From an uncultured Sphingomonadaceae bacterium (GTDB lineage: Bacteria > Pseudomonadota > Alphaproteobacteria > Sphingomonadales > Sphingomonadaceae): a DNA stretch of 64,000 nt. Positions 7,208 through 16,438 of the stretch are shown here, one piece after another; within the stretch, counting starts at the first letter, position 1, and every line of letters begins with the position of its first letter. The notes under the pieces were generated by a model. That model did not search any database, was not told the DNA's origin, and saw nothing but the letters and a program-made list of their open reading frames with translations. The translations under genes were made by a program, and so were the position numbers. The stretch is from contig CALLJS010000010.1 in the NCBI GenBank assembly GCA_938050045.1, positions 62,001-126,000 of the forward strand, written 5' to 3'.

Positions 7208-9340
7208 ATGATGCGTAAATTTTTACTCTTATCGTCTACAATATTTTCATTTGCAATATCCTCTGGGGCTAGTGCGCAGGCCCCTACAAAAAATATTGAT
7301 GCCAATAGTTGCGAAATATTTGAAAATGAAGATAGCTGCCTCCACGCGACAAAAGCCATTGTTGTGCGCGGCAAGGCTCTCAATGATCCAATAGGCGACG
7401 AAGCATTTAATATAACGTCTATTGAACCAAATTCTCAATTTCGTCTGGAGAATATATTAAGAAAAACACCTAGTTTACAGCAGTTTCGTGCTAGCGATGC
7501 GCGGAGTGCTAATCCTACCAGTCAAGGGGTTACTCTGCGGGGTTTGAGCGCGAATGCAGCCTCTCGTGCATTAGTGTTGCTTGATGGTGTCCCGCAGTCA
7601 GATCCTTTTGGCGGATGGGTGGCTTGGCCGGGCTATGATGCGCTGCCAATAGCAAAAACCCGTATTAAGCGCGGCGGCGGCAGCGGTGCAGATGGGCAAG
7701 GGGCTCTTGCAGGGACGATTGAGCTTTTTAGCGATGCTATAGGCAATGCGCTCAATGTTAGCGCAGCCTATGGTAGCCGCAACGCATTTGAGAGCAAATT
7801 ATCCGTTGGCCGCGAAGTTGGTCAAGGACAAGTGACGTTATCGGCAAGCTATGCGCGCGGTGATGGCTTTATTCCTATAATAGAAGATCAGCGCGGTTCT
7901 ATTGATCGTCAAGCCGCTTATGAACAAGCAGGAGTAGCATTGCGTTTTGTTGCACCTCTTTCTAAAGGCACTGAATTACAGGCTAATATAAGGGCTTTTA
8001 CCGATGATCGAGAGCGCGGATTTGCTTTTAGTGAAAACCATAATGATGGGGTTGATGCTAGCATTAAGCTCGTCAATCGCGACAGCGATAGCCTAGAATT
8101 TTCGGCCTTAGCATATGTGCAAATTCGTAATTTTGATGCTAGCTTTGGCGGGGGTATTCCCGCAAACCGAAATAGCGTAAACCAAGTATTTGAGCAATTT
8201 AACGTCCCTTCTATTGGGTTGGGTGCCCGTATTGAATTGCGCCCTAATATTGGTGATATAGCAGAGCTGCGTATCGGTGGTGATTGGCGCCGCACAGTTG
8301 GCGAAACAAATGAACGTTTCTTTTTTCGAGCAGGTGCGCCGCTTAGAGGCCGTAATGCAGGAGGAGAGAGCGATACTTATGGTATATTCTCGGAAATATC
8401 TGTTAACCCTATTGAAAAATTGGTTTTAACTGGTGGGGCCCGTGTAGATTTTTGGACTATTAGTGACGGTTTTCGGCGCGAATTTGAATTGATAAATCCT
8501 TTTCCTGGTGCGCCAAGGTTGGATGCTGATTTTGATAATCGCAGCGGCACAGAATTTACTGGGCGAGGGGGCTTTGTCTATCATATTAATGATAAATTTA
8601 GCCTTAAGGGTGCGGCATATTTGGGATGGAGATTGCCGACATTGAATGAATTATTCAGACCTTTCCGTGTTGGCCCAGATGCCACTGCTGCCAATGAATT
8701 TTTAGAACCAGAACAATCAGAAGGCCTAGATTTTGGACTAAATTTTGATGATGATCGACATCAAATAGGGATAACATTATTCTATAATCGATTAGAAAAT
8801 GCGATTGCAAATATTACCTTAGACAGCGGGCCAGGTCTTTTTCCTGGCGTGGGTTTTGTCTCGGGCGCAGGTTTATTTGCCCAACGCCAAAATATTGATT
8901 CTGTGGAATCGCAAGGCATAGAATTTGATGCAAAATTTTATCTCAACGATATATTATCTCTTGGCGCATCCTATAGCTATATAGATGCTCATGTTAATTC
9001 TAGCGATGATGCACTGGCTATCGATGGATTGCGCCCCGAACAAGTGGCCAATCACTATGCCAGCGGTTTTATAAGCTATGATGATGATTCGGGTAATGCC
9101 CTATCTCTTAGCGCGACTTATTTGGGGGCACGTTTTGAGGATGATAATAATATTCTTTCATTATCAGATTCACTAAAAGTGGATGCTTCTGCTGTTTTAA
9201 GTATAACGCAGAATATTGCTTTTAATGCGCGGATTGAGAATATTTTTGATGCGCAAATAGAGGCCGCTATTTCATCAACGGGAATAATTGAACGCGCCCA
9301 GCCTAAAACTATATTAGTAGGATTGCAGCTTCGCTTGTAA
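7208..9340 (+). CDS. TonB-dependent outer-membrane receptor
   Basis: The 710-residue receptor has a signal peptide (MMRKFLLLSSTIFSFAISSGASAQA), a plug domain from about 45 to 160 (including SQGVTLRGLSANAASRALVLLDGVP and the preceding LENILRKTPSL), and a long beta-barrel of about 22 strands ending in VGLQLRL. The chosen start follows TTGGAAA. The plug is preceded by two cysteines (SCEIFENEDSC) that could form a disulfide. It takes up an unknown ligand; nothing nearby names it. The gene ends 38 bases before a MarR-type regulator on the same strand. Confidence 0.92.
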   Translation: MMRKFLLLSSTIFSFAISSGASAQAPTKNIDANSCEIFENEDSCLHATKAIVVRGKALNDPIGDEAFNITSIEPNSQFRLENILRKTPSLQQFRASDARSANPTSQGVTLRGLSANAASRALVLLDGVPQSDPFGGWVAWPGYDALPIAKTRIKRGGGSGADGQGALAGTIELFSDAIGNALNVSAAYGSRNAFESKLSVGREVGQGQVTLSASYARGDGFIPIIEDQRGSIDRQAAYEQAGVALRFVAPLSKGTELQANIRAFTDDRERGFAFSENHNDGVDASIKLVNRDSDSLEFSALAYVQIRNFDASFGGGIPANRNSVNQVFEQFNVPSIGLGARIELRPNIGDIAELRIGGDWRRTVGETNERFFFRAGAPLRGRNAGGESDTYGIFSEISVNPIEKLVLTGGARVDFWTISDGFRREFELINPFPGAPRLDADFDNRSGTEFTGRGGFVYHINDKFSLKGAAYLGWRLPTLNELFRPFRVGPDATAANEFLEPEQSEGLDFGLNFDDDRHQIGITLFYNRLENAIANITLDSGPGLFPGVGFVSGAGLFAQRQNIDSVESQGIEFDAKFYLNDILSLGASYSYIDAHVNSSDDALAIDGLRPEQVANHYASGFISYDDDSGNALSLSATYLGARFEDDNNILSLSDSLKVDASAVLSITQNIAFNARIENIFDAQIEAAISSTGIIERAQPKTILVGLQLRL

Positions 9341-9378
9341 TTGTATAAGGTATTTTGAAATAAAAAGGTAATTTCATT

Positions 9379-9831
9379 ATGTCTCCACATCAAGCACAAG
9401 AATTAAAGCTTGAAACTTTTGTTCCCTATCAATTGTCGGTAACGTCAAATGCAATCAGTGCTCTAATAGAAAGTCAATATTATAGTGAGTTTGGTTTGAA
9501 AATAGCTGAATGGCGATTAATGGCCATTTTAGGGGATGTTGACCATGCAACGCAAAGTATATTGGTTGAACTTACACAGATGGATAAAGTGACTATAAAT
9601 CGGGCAACTAAGTCACTTTCAGACCGAGGGTTGATAGTACGCTCGCCTAATTATGCCGACGGTAGATCGCATTTATTAGCTCTGTCAGACACTGGAAAAT
9701 CATTATATCTAAAGATTGTTCCTATGGCGCTGCGCATAGAAAGTAAGATTATAAACCATTTAGAACCAGGCGAGCAGGAAATATTGATGGCAATATTGGC
9801 AAAGCTCAAAAAAGCTGTTCCACCCGTATAA
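9379..9831 (+). CDS. MarR-family transcriptional regulator
   Basis: The 150-residue protein has the MarR winged-helix arrangement: helix 1 (PYQLSVTSNAISALIESQYY), EWRLMAILGD, a recognition helix region DKVTINRATKSLSDRGLI, and the wing PNYADGRSHLLALSDTGK. MarR proteins act as dimers and usually repress nearby genes on response to a small ligand. It follows the TonB receptor gene closely and may be cotranscribed with it, so regulation of that receptor is a reasonable but untested guess. A terminator hairpin lies 25 bases after its stop. Confidence 0.9.
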   Translation: MSPHQAQELKLETFVPYQLSVTSNAISALIESQYYSEFGLKIAEWRLMAILGDVDHATQSILVELTQMDKVTINRATKSLSDRGLIVRSPNYADGRSHLLALSDTGKSLYLKIVPMALRIESKIINHLEPGEQEILMAILAKLKKAVPPV

Positions 9832-9855
9832 AATTCTTGCAAACCTTAGTCATAA

Positions 9856-9882
9856 AAAAGCGGCCCAATTTGAGCCGCTTTT
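9856..9882. terminator. Bidirectional intrinsic terminator
   Basis: The stem AAAAGCGGC / GCCGCTTTT is perfect over nine pairs with the nine-base loop CCAATTTGA. It has an A-run on one side and a T-run on the other, so it can serve both the marR gene from the left and the Tad operon from the right. Confidence 0.88.
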
Positions 9883-9908
9883 ATTGTATGAAACCATGTA
9901 ACGCTTAC

Positions 9909-10898
9909 TTATAATAGCGTATCCGAGATAGAGCATGCTGCAGGCCCCAAAATCACGATAAATAATACTGGTAGAATGAATAGGATCAAAGGAACAGTCA
10001 TAATAGCAGGCAATCTCGCTGCTTTTTCTTCGGCCTTCATCATTCTTTCATTTCTAAATTCAGCCGATAATACACGAAGAGCAGAAGCGAGCGGCGTACC
10101 ATATTTTTCAGTTTGTATCATAGTCGTAACCACGCCTTTGATAGAATCTAGATTTATTCTATAGGCTAAATTCTCAAATGCTATCCTGCGCTCTGTCAAG
10201 AAACCAAGCTCAATAGCCGTGAGCGCAAATTCATCACCCAATTCAGGGTAGCCACGGCCTAATTCTTTGGCCACACGATTGAAGGCTGTATCAACCGTTA
10301 AACCTGCTTCTGCACAAATAACCAATAGATCAAGCGCATCTGGTAATCCTTTGCGGATAAGGTCTGTTCTTTTTTTGATCAGATTATCTAGGTATAGGTC
10401 AGCTCCTTTATAGCTGATGAAACCAATAAGAGCAAAAACGCCTAATCTTTTAATAGGCGTAGAAGGTTCCATCACATCAAACCCATATATTGCCAGCGCA
10501 GCACCCCCGCCAACAATGAGCGGTAATACTAAACGGCTAAAAATCACAATTACTGCTAACTCTTTACGTCTTATGCCTGCTTGAAATAATTTTTGTTGTG
10601 CTTCTTTGAGCTGGTCTTCTTGCAATACTTTTAGATAAGATAGCATCGAACGCATATTGTCCGTCGTATCATTTTTGCGTACCAATTTTGCTCGTTTTTT
10701 AGTCGTTGAGGCGGTAATACCTGCTTTTAATTGCTCGCGTCTATCATTTAATGCTTTGACTCGCTTTGCCATTGGGTTATTCACCGTAACGGCAGCATAA
10801 ATCGCTATTATAACGGCCAAAGCTGCAACTACCGTAAGGATAGTCGCGACGTAAAATACATCCACGCCTAATAATGTTGGTCCTGCTTCTATGTTCAT
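9909..10898 (-). CDS. tadC: Tad pilus inner-membrane platform protein TadC
   Basis: The 329-residue protein has an N-terminal membrane helix (about 12-38), a GspF/T2SF domain in the second half (PDALDLLVICAEAGLTVDTAFNRVAKELG) and C-terminal membrane helices (TVPLILFILPVLFIVILGPA). With TadB it forms the inner-membrane platform on which the Tad assembly ATPase acts. It is the last gene of the minus-strand cpaA-to-tadC operon, 27 bases after tadB. Confidence 0.93.
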   Translation of the reverse strand: MNIEAGPTLLGVDVFYVATILTVVAALAVIIAIYAAVTVNNPMAKRVKALNDRREQLKAGITASTTKKRAKLVRKNDTTDNMRSMLSYLKVLQEDQLKEAQQKLFQAGIRRKELAVIVIFSRLVLPLIVGGGAALAIYGFDVMEPSTPIKRLGVFALIGFISYKGADLYLDNLIKKRTDLIRKGLPDALDLLVICAEAGLTVDTAFNRVAKELGRGYPELGDEFALTAIELGFLTERRIAFENLAYRINLDSIKGVVTTMIQTEKYGTPLASALRVLSAEFRNERMMKAEEKAARLPAIMTVPLILFILPVLFIVILGPAACSISDTLL

Positions 10899-10925
10899 GA
10901 CTTTGCTCGCATCCTCGACTAATAT

Positions 10926-11894
10926 TTAAATTTCAAAACTAATCATTTTTGACATGATAAATACGCCAATTCCCATCCAACATGCACCGCCCAGTCCCGC
11001 TATAATCAAACGTTCATCAGAGAAGAAACCCAGCATATAAGATGGGTTTACATAATAAATCATTCCAAAAACCATGAACGGTAAGGCTCCAATAATATAG
11101 GCAGAGGCTTTTGATTCTGAAGACATTGCTTTGATTTTTAATTTCATTTTAGCGCGACCACGCAAAACATCGGCCAAATTAGCCAATGTCTCGGCCAAAT
11201 TACCGCCCGTTTCACGCTGGATTGCTAATGTGATTGTGAAAAATTGAAACTCTGGCGTTCCCATGCGATCAGCAGCTTCTTGCAATGCATCTTCCATAGT
11301 TTTACCGATTTTAATTTTTTCAGTGACAATCTTAAATTCTTCGCCAACGGGGCCTGGGACTTCTTTGGCGATGACACCCAAAGTCTCGCTTACAGGCAAG
11401 CCTGATTTAAGGCCGCGCACTAGCAATTCAATGGCATCTGGAAAGTTCGTTGTGAAATTATTAATACGCTTTTTGATGAGATGCCCTACTATAAAATGCG
11501 GGATACCAAAACCGATTAATGCGCCAATGCAGAATGCTAAATAGAGCGGTGCACCGCGCAGAGCTAGCGCGAGAAATAGGAATAAAAATACCGAGATAGA
11601 GACTGTAAGATATTGTTTTAATGTCCAGCTTTTACCAGTTTGAGACAGGCGCAAGCGCAATTTGTCACTCCGACTGATATTCACGCCTTCGCCTTGCATA
11701 ATTGGTTTGCGCGCTGCAATAGCCCGCTTCATTTGCGCCTCTACTTTTGTGATGTCATTATCGGAATGCCGAAGCTTAACGGCACCCAGTCGACGGCTAG
11801 AAGCCTTATTCGTAGATGGCCCTATAAATGCTACTGCAAGGAGTAAAAAGGTCCCTATCGCACCAGCGATTATGATGAAAAACTGCATATCCAT
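10926..11894 (-). CDS. tadB: Tad pilus inner-membrane platform protein TadB
   Basis: The 322-residue protein has an N-terminal membrane helix, a further pair near 95-140, a T2SF domain (FPDAIELLVRGLKSGLPVSE, then ETGGNLAETLANLADVLRGR at about 235-255) and C-terminal helices. It partners TadC in the Tad secretion platform. The 47-base gap between it and cpaE upstream holds only a ribosome site (AAAGG). The ATPase gene cpaF, which normally sits here, is absent. Confidence 0.94.
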   Translation of the reverse strand: MDMQFFIIIAGAIGTFLLLAVAFIGPSTNKASSRRLGAVKLRHSDNDITKVEAQMKRAIAARKPIMQGEGVNISRSDKLRLRLSQTGKSWTLKQYLTVSISVFLFLFLALALRGAPLYLAFCIGALIGFGIPHFIVGHLIKKRINNFTTNFPDAIELLVRGLKSGLPVSETLGVIAKEVPGPVGEEFKIVTEKIKIGKTMEDALQEAADRMGTPEFQFFTITLAIQRETGGNLAETLANLADVLRGRAKMKLKIKAMSSESKASAYIIGALPFMVFGMIYYVNPSYMLGFFSDERLIIAGLGGACWMGIGVFIMSKMISFEI

Positions 11895-11941
11895 ACAAAA
11901 TGCCTTTAATTAAATGCGCTGTGCTATCCCCCAGCTAACAT

Positions 11942-13213
11942 TCATTCTTTCTCTTTTTTTGATAAGATTGATTTGAAACCGCTGAGGCTTTTCATCATTG
12001 ATTTATTATCATTTGAATCTTTATTTTCATCATCTTGTGCATCAACGCTGCCTATGACCGATTCTGCAATTTTTACAATTACATTTGATGCTTTGCTATT
12101 GGGTGCGGCTGCAATCAGGGTTTGACCCAATTTTGAAGCTTGTGTGCAAGCTTTATAATCGGCTGGAATGATGAAATCGATAGTTTGATCGATTGAACTT
12201 TCAAACTCTTTGCGTGAAATTTCATTATTTGATGAATTAACCTTATTTGCCACAATTATGATCTTTGCTTGCATAGCATTGCTGCCAAGCCAAGCAATGA
12301 TACGAATAGCATCTCTGGCTGCTGCTAATGTCAATTCTGTATTTAAAACTACGACATTTAGATCATTTGCTAAATGCGGATAATCGATTAACATATTACG
12401 TGGAGCATCAATAATACTATTGTCAAAAGCACTACGAAATTCTTCTTGTAATTGGAAGAATGCACTACCATCGCTCATGATAGAATTATTCATTGGTGCT
12501 TCTGCAGACAGGATAGAGAGGTTATCATTGGCCTTGATAAGAGCACGTTCGATAAACAAACCATCGATACGGCTTGGGTTATCGATCGCATCAATCAAAC
12601 CACGACCTGGCTCTAAATCCAGAGTGAGAGCGCCCGTACCAAAATGAACATCTAAATCTAATAGTCCAGTCGACATTTGCATCTTTTCGCTTAATATCCA
12701 AGCTAAAGATGTCGCTAAAGTAGAGGCACCCGAACCGCCTCTTGTACCCACAACAGCCGTTGAGATGTGCGGGCGTTCATTACCATTTTCTTCTTGTTTT
12801 GCATTGTTCAAATTTGTTTGTGCATTAATAATCGAATCGCGTAACATGTCTGGATTTATGGGTTTTAGCAAATAATCTTGCAGTCCAGAAATTATTAAAT
12901 CACGATAGAGGCGAACATCATTCACTTGACCCATTGCGATAACGACTGTGCCAGGTTCGCAAACCTCTGCAAGCGCATTTATATCATTAATCGGATCACC
13001 AGATTCTGATAAATCAACCAATAATATTTGCGGACTAGCCGATACTGATAGAGATTGAATGGCATTGCGAAGGCCGCCTTTATTGACCTTTTCTTGTGCC
13101 CAGCCCATTTCATTGCACACCGAACGTGCAACATCTAATGTTATTTCATCGCATAAAAATGCCATGAATGGATCACGATTGCCAGCTTGACCAGCTTTCC
13201 ATGGAGCATTCAT
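11942..13213 (-). CDS. cpaE: Tad pilus assembly ATPase-like protein CpaE
   Basis: The 423-residue protein has a receiver-like N-terminal domain (ILLVDLSESGDPINDINALA, LQDYLLKPINPDMLRD at about 111-125) and a MinD/ParA-type ATPase domain starting with a deviant Walker A, GTRGGSGAST (about 156-165). Later LLDLDVHFGTGALTLDLEPG (from about 187) fits the Walker A-prime region. CpaE homologues localise Tad assembly in Caulobacter. A Ser/Asp/Asn/Lys-rich tail (about 390-423) ends the protein. It overlaps nothing: cpaD ends one base upstream. Confidence 0.93.
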   Translation of the reverse strand: MNAPWKAGQAGNRDPFMAFLCDEITLDVARSVCNEMGWAQEKVNKGGLRNAIQSLSVSASPQILLVDLSESGDPINDINALAEVCEPGTVVIAMGQVNDVRLYRDLIISGLQDYLLKPINPDMLRDSIINAQTNLNNAKQEENGNERPHISTAVVGTRGGSGASTLATSLAWILSEKMQMSTGLLDLDVHFGTGALTLDLEPGRGLIDAIDNPSRIDGLFIERALIKANDNLSILSAEAPMNNSIMSDGSAFFQLQEEFRSAFDNSIIDAPRNMLIDYPHLANDLNVVVLNTELTLAAARDAIRIIAWLGSNAMQAKIIIVANKVNSSNNEISRKEFESSIDQTIDFIIPADYKACTQASKLGQTLIAAAPNSKASNVIVKIAESVIGSVDAQDDENKDSNDNKSMMKSLSGFKSILSKKEKE

Positions 13214-13214
13214 A

Positions 13215-13853
13215 TTATTGTCCTCCGCCTACTGAGGTATCGCCAGTGGTTCCAGCAGAAGCTGCTTTCTCGCGATAGGCATCAATTGCTTTTTTACCAT
13301 TGGTTGGATCCGATGAGCTTTTATCGACACCGCGCACCAAATCTTCTGGATCTGCGACCATTGCAGCTAAATTACTATTTGTGGCACAACCATAATTGCT
13401 ATGATTACCGCTATTAAAATTTGAATTAGACGTTGTTTCCCAATTTGGGCATGACGGCACAGAAGCCGTTGAGCGCGATACGATAACTCTTACAGCACCA
13501 GAGGGAATACGCCCTTCGGTCAATGGAGCTTGATCTTGGATCAGCAACCCACGATTAGCAGCCAAATCAGCGACGGCCTGTTGGGCAAGGGCATTATTAT
13601 AACCATCACCAAAATCCAAAGACACACGATCACCATAACCAAGGTTCAGAGCACTCATCCATTCGGTAAGACGCTTTTGTTCGAAAGAGGTGATACCATC
13701 ATTATTTGATAAATTAACATCTAGTGCATAATTATTACGTTCAATAACAGGTTGATGGACTGAATATAGGCTATTATTATCGCTAATACTGCCTACGCAT
13801 CCAGTAACGGATAATCCAACAACGAAGCTTGCTACTATATTAAACTTTTTCAT
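13215..13853 (-). CDS. cpaD: Tad pilus lipoprotein CpaD
   Basis: The 212-residue protein has a lipoprotein signal (VVGLSVTGC, lipid-attached Cys19). The CpaD pattern follows: a YSVHQPVIERNNYALDV segment, a predicted periplasmic domain, PSCPNWETTSN and GCATNSNLAAMVADPEDLVRG near the C terminus, which is the family hallmark. It is thought to help the CpaC secretin form or localise at the outer membrane. It sits between cpaC and cpaE in the usual order. Confidence 0.92.
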   Translation of the reverse strand: MKKFNIVASFVVGLSVTGCVGSISDNNSLYSVHQPVIERNNYALDVNLSNNDGITSFEQKRLTEWMSALNLGYGDRVSLDFGDGYNNALAQQAVADLAANRGLLIQDQAPLTEGRIPSGAVRVIVSRSTASVPSCPNWETTSNSNFNSGNHSNYGCATNSNLAAMVADPEDLVRGVDKSSSDPTNGKKAIDAYREKAASAGTTGDTSVGGGQ

Positions 13854-13871
13854 TTTTATCTCCGTTACTTA

Positions 13872-15338
13872 TTATCCACCAAAGCTAAAACCTGGTGCAG
13901 TTTTCTTATTTGGTTTATTTTCATTGCTTTTTTGAGCATTGCGTTTATTTTTTTGAGCATTGCTCTGCGAGCCGCTGCTAATAGAAGGCGCAATAGCACC
14001 ACTACCAGAAATCATTGGTCCAGGACGGGGTGAATTATCACCGCTATCATTAGTTTTTCCAAGGAAAATTCGTTCTAAATCATCGGGTGCTTTATAACCA
14101 TCTGTGGGTAATTTAATATCGCTAGCATTAACTGGTTTCACCAAATAGGGCGTGATTACTATCATCAATTCAGATTGGTTTTTCTGCCAATTGTCAGACT
14201 TAAACAAATTACCTAAAATGGGAACATCTCCAATTCCAGGCAGCTTGGAAACCGATGAGTTTGATGTATTGGAGAGCAATCCAGCAATCATAAAACTCTC
14301 GCCCGAACCAAGCTCAACAGTGGTTTCTGCAACACGCTGCGTAATAGCAGGGACCTGAAAACCGTTCAAAATAACGGCACCATTGGTAGTTATATCGGAT
14401 ACTTCAGTGCGTAAGGTAATCGAAATTCGACCGTCTGATAATACGATGGGTGTATAGGAAAGGCCAACACCAAATTCCTGAAACTCAACCGTTGTAGCAC
14501 CCAAACCAGAAGAAACAGGAATTGGGAATGAACCACCAGAGTTAAATACAGCGGTTTGACCAGAGGTCGTTGTTAGGTTTGGACTGGCTAATGTTTGAAC
14601 ATAACCAGCATTTTCTGATGCTTCCAAAGCACTAAGAAAATTTAATCCTAAAAAACTACCCGCAAGATTAAGATTGTTATTTTCAGACGATGTGTCGATG
14701 CTGAAATCTGTTGTTCCAGTTGCAGAGAAACTGCCGCGATTATTGCCCTGAAAACTATTGCTTAAGGCTTTTGATAGAGAACGGCTAACCTCAGCAATAC
14801 GGACTTGCAAATTGACTTGCAAAGGTGTTGGAGTTTGAAGACGGCTCACAATTTCTACGCCTTCGCCAGAAAATGCAGCAACCAACCGTTCTGCCTCAGC
14901 AGCATCTTCGGGTTGTTCCACCGTACCAGTAAGCAATGTTATGCCATTTAATGTGGTAACATTGATTTTTGCATTTGGCATTGCAAGCAGCAGCATTTGA
15001 TCGATTGAATTGATATTATTACCAACTCTTATCGTCCTTTTATAAATTATTTTACCAGCGGCATTGGTAGCATAAAATGTTGTTTCGCCAGGCGAAAGAC
15101 CAAATAGGTAAATTTGACGGGTTGATTTCACCTCAACATCCGCAATCGCAGGATCTGCAATGAACACATCTGATATTGCTTCATTGAGGTTAATTTGATC
15201 ACCGCTTCCTATAGAAAGTTGCAATATATCTGATTGTTCCTGAGCGGCTAAAGGCGCATTTATAGCAGGGATTGCCGCTGAAGCCATCGCAATTGCGAGA
15301 GCCGTTAAGCCTGATTTTTTAAAGATCATATTTTTCAT
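13872..15338 (-). CDS. cpaC: Tad pilus outer-membrane secretin CpaC/RcpA
   Basis: The 488-residue protein has a signal peptide (ending APLAAQ), an N-terminal secretin-associated domain (LQLSIGSGDQINLNEAISDV to about 105), a BON-like region (INVTTLNGITLLTGTVEQPE) and the secretin domain from about 245. The secretin end motif ESFMIAGLL, then VSKLPGIGDVPILGNLF, then ELMIVITPYLVKP at about 390-405 is clear. It forms the outer-membrane pore for the pilus. A Gly/Ser/Asn/Lys-rich tail of about 60 residues follows the secretin domain. Confidence 0.95.
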   Translation of the reverse strand: MKNMIFKKSGLTALAIAMASAAIPAINAPLAAQEQSDILQLSIGSGDQINLNEAISDVFIADPAIADVEVKSTRQIYLFGLSPGETTFYATNAAGKIIYKRTIRVGNNINSIDQMLLLAMPNAKINVTTLNGITLLTGTVEQPEDAAEAERLVAAFSGEGVEIVSRLQTPTPLQVNLQVRIAEVSRSLSKALSNSFQGNNRGSFSATGTTDFSIDTSSENNNLNLAGSFLGLNFLSALEASENAGYVQTLASPNLTTTSGQTAVFNSGGSFPIPVSSGLGATTVEFQEFGVGLSYTPIVLSDGRISITLRTEVSDITTNGAVILNGFQVPAITQRVAETTVELGSGESFMIAGLLSNTSNSSVSKLPGIGDVPILGNLFKSDNWQKNQSELMIVITPYLVKPVNASDIKLPTDGYKAPDDLERIFLGKTNDSGDNSPRPGPMISGSGAIAPSISSGSQSNAQKNKRNAQKSNENKPNKKTAPGFSFGG

Positions 15339-15341
15339 TAT

Positions 15342-16391
15342 TTATCTCCGACCAACAGGAACATCTGTGGTTTGATTGCCACGGCTCACACGAACTGTAG
15401 GTACTTCTTTAATCGCTTTAGCCTGTTTGGGGGTTTGCGGGGGAACACTGCGACGTTGAAAACGGGATACGTCTCCACCTGTTGCGAATGTTGATTTCCC
15501 GCTGGTAGGTTTAGCAACGGCTGTTCTTAATATTTCGGCCTCTTCCTCAGCACTTGCGCCTTTGGGGATAGATATTTCACCGCTTGCTAATGCTTGTTCT
15601 AATTCGCTTTGATTATCGGCCAAAGCACGAAGCGATAGGCTGATCGTTCCAATAGTTTGCGCCACAGAGATTTTCTCTGCAATACTAGGCGTTGCTTCTA
15701 AAGTGACCAATTTGAATTTTGAAACCACTGTGTTACCAGATTCATCGACACGTTGGTTTGCATTTTGGTCGGTGGCGAGAACACGAAGATTTTTGATAAT
15801 TGTCTCTGATACATTAAGGGCAGGGCCTTCTACGCCATTCACTTTTTGCGTAAGAACCAAATCAATACGATCGCCAGGAAAAACAAAACCCGATACTCCA
15901 GTAAGTGTGGAAACTGGAACAGAAACTGCGCGCATGCCAGGGGTCAAGGCGGCTGCTAAAAACCCGCGATCTCCAGGGGCTACTAATGAACCGCGTGTAA
16001 TAGGTTGGCCAGCAGTAATAGCGTTACGCACAACCGTTCCATCAATCTGGGTATTGGCAAATGTAGGGGACGCATCGGCATCATCGCTATTATCGCTATT
16101 ATCGCTATTATCGCTATCATTGGTTTGGAATTCCCCATCGTGTTGGATAAAATAGGCTTCTTCCACCAACTCTTCGGGCCAAGGTTGATACCCATAAGCA
16201 TCGGCTGTGATGATTGTACCTATAGGTAAAGCACGCTTAGCAACCAACACCATTGGCCCAGTTGGAGCGGGCTCTACTAGAGCAATGGCTTGGGGTACTG
16301 GTGTGCCAGTGCGCAAGCTGTTTGCAAAAAATGCAGTTACGGCAGCAATTATAAGTGCGCTTACCAGCAAAATTACTTTTTTCTTATCCAT
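15342..16391 (-). CDS. cpaB: Tad pilus assembly protein CpaB/RcpC
   Basis: The 349-residue protein has one N-terminal membrane helix (about 6-24), an SAF domain (VLVAKRALPIGTIITADAY, about 48-66) and the RcpC/CpaB region (GFLAAALTPGMRAVSVPVS, VFPGDRIDLVLTQKV). RcpC proteins interact with the secretin in the periplasm. Between the two halves of the SAF-like region there is a low-complexity Asp/Ser/Asn insert, (S/N)D(N) repeated, encoded by the 9-bp tandem repeat at 16084-16119. It starts the block cpaB-cpaC-cpaD-cpaE with gaps of one to eighteen bases. Confidence 0.93.
   Translation of the reverse strand: MDKKKVILLVSALIIAAVTAFFANSLRTGTPVPQAIALVEPAPTGPMVLVAKRALPIGTIITADAYGYQPWPEELVEEAYFIQHDGEFQTNDSDNSDNSDNSDDADASPTFANTQIDGTVVRNAITAGQPITRGSLVAPGDRGFLAAALTPGMRAVSVPVSTLTGVSGFVFPGDRIDLVLTQKVNGVEGPALNVSETIIKNLRVLATDQNANQRVDESGNTVVSKFKLVTLEATPSIAEKISVAQTIGTISLSLRALADNQSELEQALASGEISIPKGASAEEEAEILRTAVAKPTSGKSTFATGGDVSRFQRRSVPPQTPKQAKAIKEVPTVRVSRGNQTTDVPVGRR
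16084..16119. repeat. Tandem 9-bp repeat inside cpaB
   Basis: Four copies of TCGCTATTA (the last TCGCTATCA) stand in tandem. On the coding strand they encode repeated Ser-Asp-Asn. Because the unit is a multiple of three, copy-number change would lengthen or shorten the linker without a frameshift. Confidence 0.9.
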
Positions 16392-16438
16392 GACAAACTT
16401 GGCCTCCTAAAGGTACTCGAATTAATAATTCACATATA

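Noticed and set aside
12160-13213. Arg in place of Lys in the CpaE deviant Walker A (GTRGGSGAST) considered as loss of ATPase activity
   Set aside because: To my knowledge, Arg or other residues occur at this position in many CpaE proteins, so it is not evidence of inactivation.
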